From an uncultured Flavobacteriales bacterium (GTDB lineage Bacteria; Bacteroidota; Bacteroidia; Flavobacteriales_D; Crocinitomicaceae), in assembly GCA_913031405.1 (NCBI GenBank), contig CAJWCX010000080.1, forward strand, positions 1 through 6,028: a DNA stretch of 6,028 bases. Direction: 5' to 3'. The notes beneath the pieces are model-generated. The model did not search any database. It saw nothing but the letters and a program-made list of their open reading frames with translations, and was not told the DNA's origin. The first letter of the stretch is position 1, and every line of letters starts with the position of its first letter. Of this stretch, positions 5,480-6,028 are shown piece after piece. Made by a program: the position numbers and the translations under genes.

Positions 5480-6028
5480 ATGAATCTGAATTTATTTAAA
5501 AAAGAGCTAAAAAGAAATCGAAAAAATTTCATGATTTGGACGGGCATAGCCACTGGATTTACCATGATGATTGTTTCATTGTATCCCTCGTTTAAAGATA
5601 TGGGGGCTGAAATGGCAAAAGTAATCCCTAAAGAAATGGCAAAAGCATTCAACATGGATACGGGTGGCTGGCAAGAAATATCGGGCTATTACAAAACCTA
5701 TTTTGGTTTCCACATCATCATCATACTGACAATTTTCTCCTGCTCTTTGGGCGCGATGATTGTTTCCAAAGAAGAAAACGACAGGACCTCTGAATTTCTT
5801 TTCAGTAAACCCATTTCAAGAAAAAGGATTTTCCAAACGAAAATTATAGCCCTTTTCACACTTATTTCAGGTAGCTTTCTGATACAAAGTATCGTTGCTA
5901 TACTGATGATCATAGCTGTAGTCACTGATGATGTCGCGTGGGATAGACTATTTGAAATGCACCTTAATGGTTTCATTTTGTGCCTCTTCTTTGGTGCGAT
6001 TGGACTCTTTTTATCTCAAGTTGTACGG
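5480..6028 (+). CDS. ABC-2 type transporter permease, N-terminal 183 residues (cut by window end)
   Basis: The frame opens at ATG 5480, two bases after the ATPase stop, and remains open to the window end, giving 183 residues. A short basic amphipathic start (Lys and Arg at 7-15) precedes four likely membrane segments at about 17-35, 76-96, 122-149 and 164-182, the last incomplete at the window end. Between segments two and three lies Ser-Lys-Glu-Glu-Asn-Asp-Arg-Thr-Ser-Glu-Phe-Leu-Phe-Ser-Lys-Pro-Ile-Ser-Arg (96-114), the cytoplasmic loop pattern of ABC-2 permeases with the Glu-Phe-Leu-x-x-Lys-Pro-x-Ser-Arg hallmark that is thought to contact the ATPase. Full-length members usually have six or more segments, so about a third to half is missing. 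Together with the upstream ATPase it should form an exporter of unknown substrate. No frameshift is seen inside the visible part. Confidence 0.92.
   Translation, partial: MNLNLFKKELKRNRKNFMIWTGIATGFTMMIVSLYPSFKDMGAEMAKVIPKEMAKAFNMDTGGWQEISGYYKTYFGFHIIIILTIFSCSLGAMIVSKEENDRTSEFLFSKPISRKRIFQTKIIALFTLISGSFLIQSIVAILMIIAVVTDDVAWDRLFEMHLNGFILCLFFGAIGLFLSQVVR

Noticed and set aside
5458..5976. Leftward open frames over the permease start region
   Set aside because: They are antisense to the permease, whose membrane segments and ABC-2 loop motif are clear, and their products show no recognisable domain.

Overview
This window looks like chromosomal DNA from a member of the Bacteroidota, most likely the order Flavobacteriales. 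The DNA is AT-rich by eye. Several signal peptides end in the ...S/A-Q cleavage context usual in this phylum. One lipoprotein carries a Cys-Asn-Lys-Asp-Glu start resembling the Bacteroidetes surface-export signal. Two secreted enzymes end in a short basic/aromatic tail of the kind used by the type IX secretion system (T9SS), and near-consensus TAnnTTTG promoter elements occur upstream of genes. A marine Cryomorphaceae/Crocinitomicaceae-like source would fit the tail style and the anchor-J-like domain, but this is an impression from family memory, not a measurement.

The left part (1-1482) is transcribed leftward. It holds the first 40 codons of a secreted protein running off the window edge, a secreted ~214-residue protein resembling the DUF4412/GLPGLI-type envelope proteins, and a ~179-residue lipoprotein. 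A 130-base divergent intergenic region (1483-1612) separates these from the rightward genes. No gene-free stretch exceeds 300 bases. The gaps are 121-230, 876-942, 1483-1612, 2636-2715 and 4582-4607.

The right part (1613-6028) is transcribed rightward. It starts with two adjacent paralogous secreted esterases of the LpqC / PHB-depolymerase-like (CE1-type) alpha/beta-hydrolase group. The first is a bare catalytic domain. The second has an added jelly-roll (choice-of-anchor J / cleaved-adhesin-like) domain and an Ig-like/CARDB-like domain in front of the hydrolase. Both have an apparent intact Ser-Asp-His triad and the same type of C-terminal tail. Only 26 bases later comes an ABC-transporter ATPase, and 2 bases after its stop a multi-spanning ABC-2-type permease that is cut by the window end.

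Functionally, the esterases would be exported and probably act on ester-linked polymers or polysaccharide decorations outside the cell, while the ABC pair is an export or resistance type transporter of unknown substrate. Nothing seen forces a link between the two beyond tight spacing. I did not find a mobile element, CRISPR array, RNA gene or clearly novel multi-gene system. The most unusual feature is a nine-G homopolymer that encodes the glycines directly before the catalytic histidine of the larger esterase.
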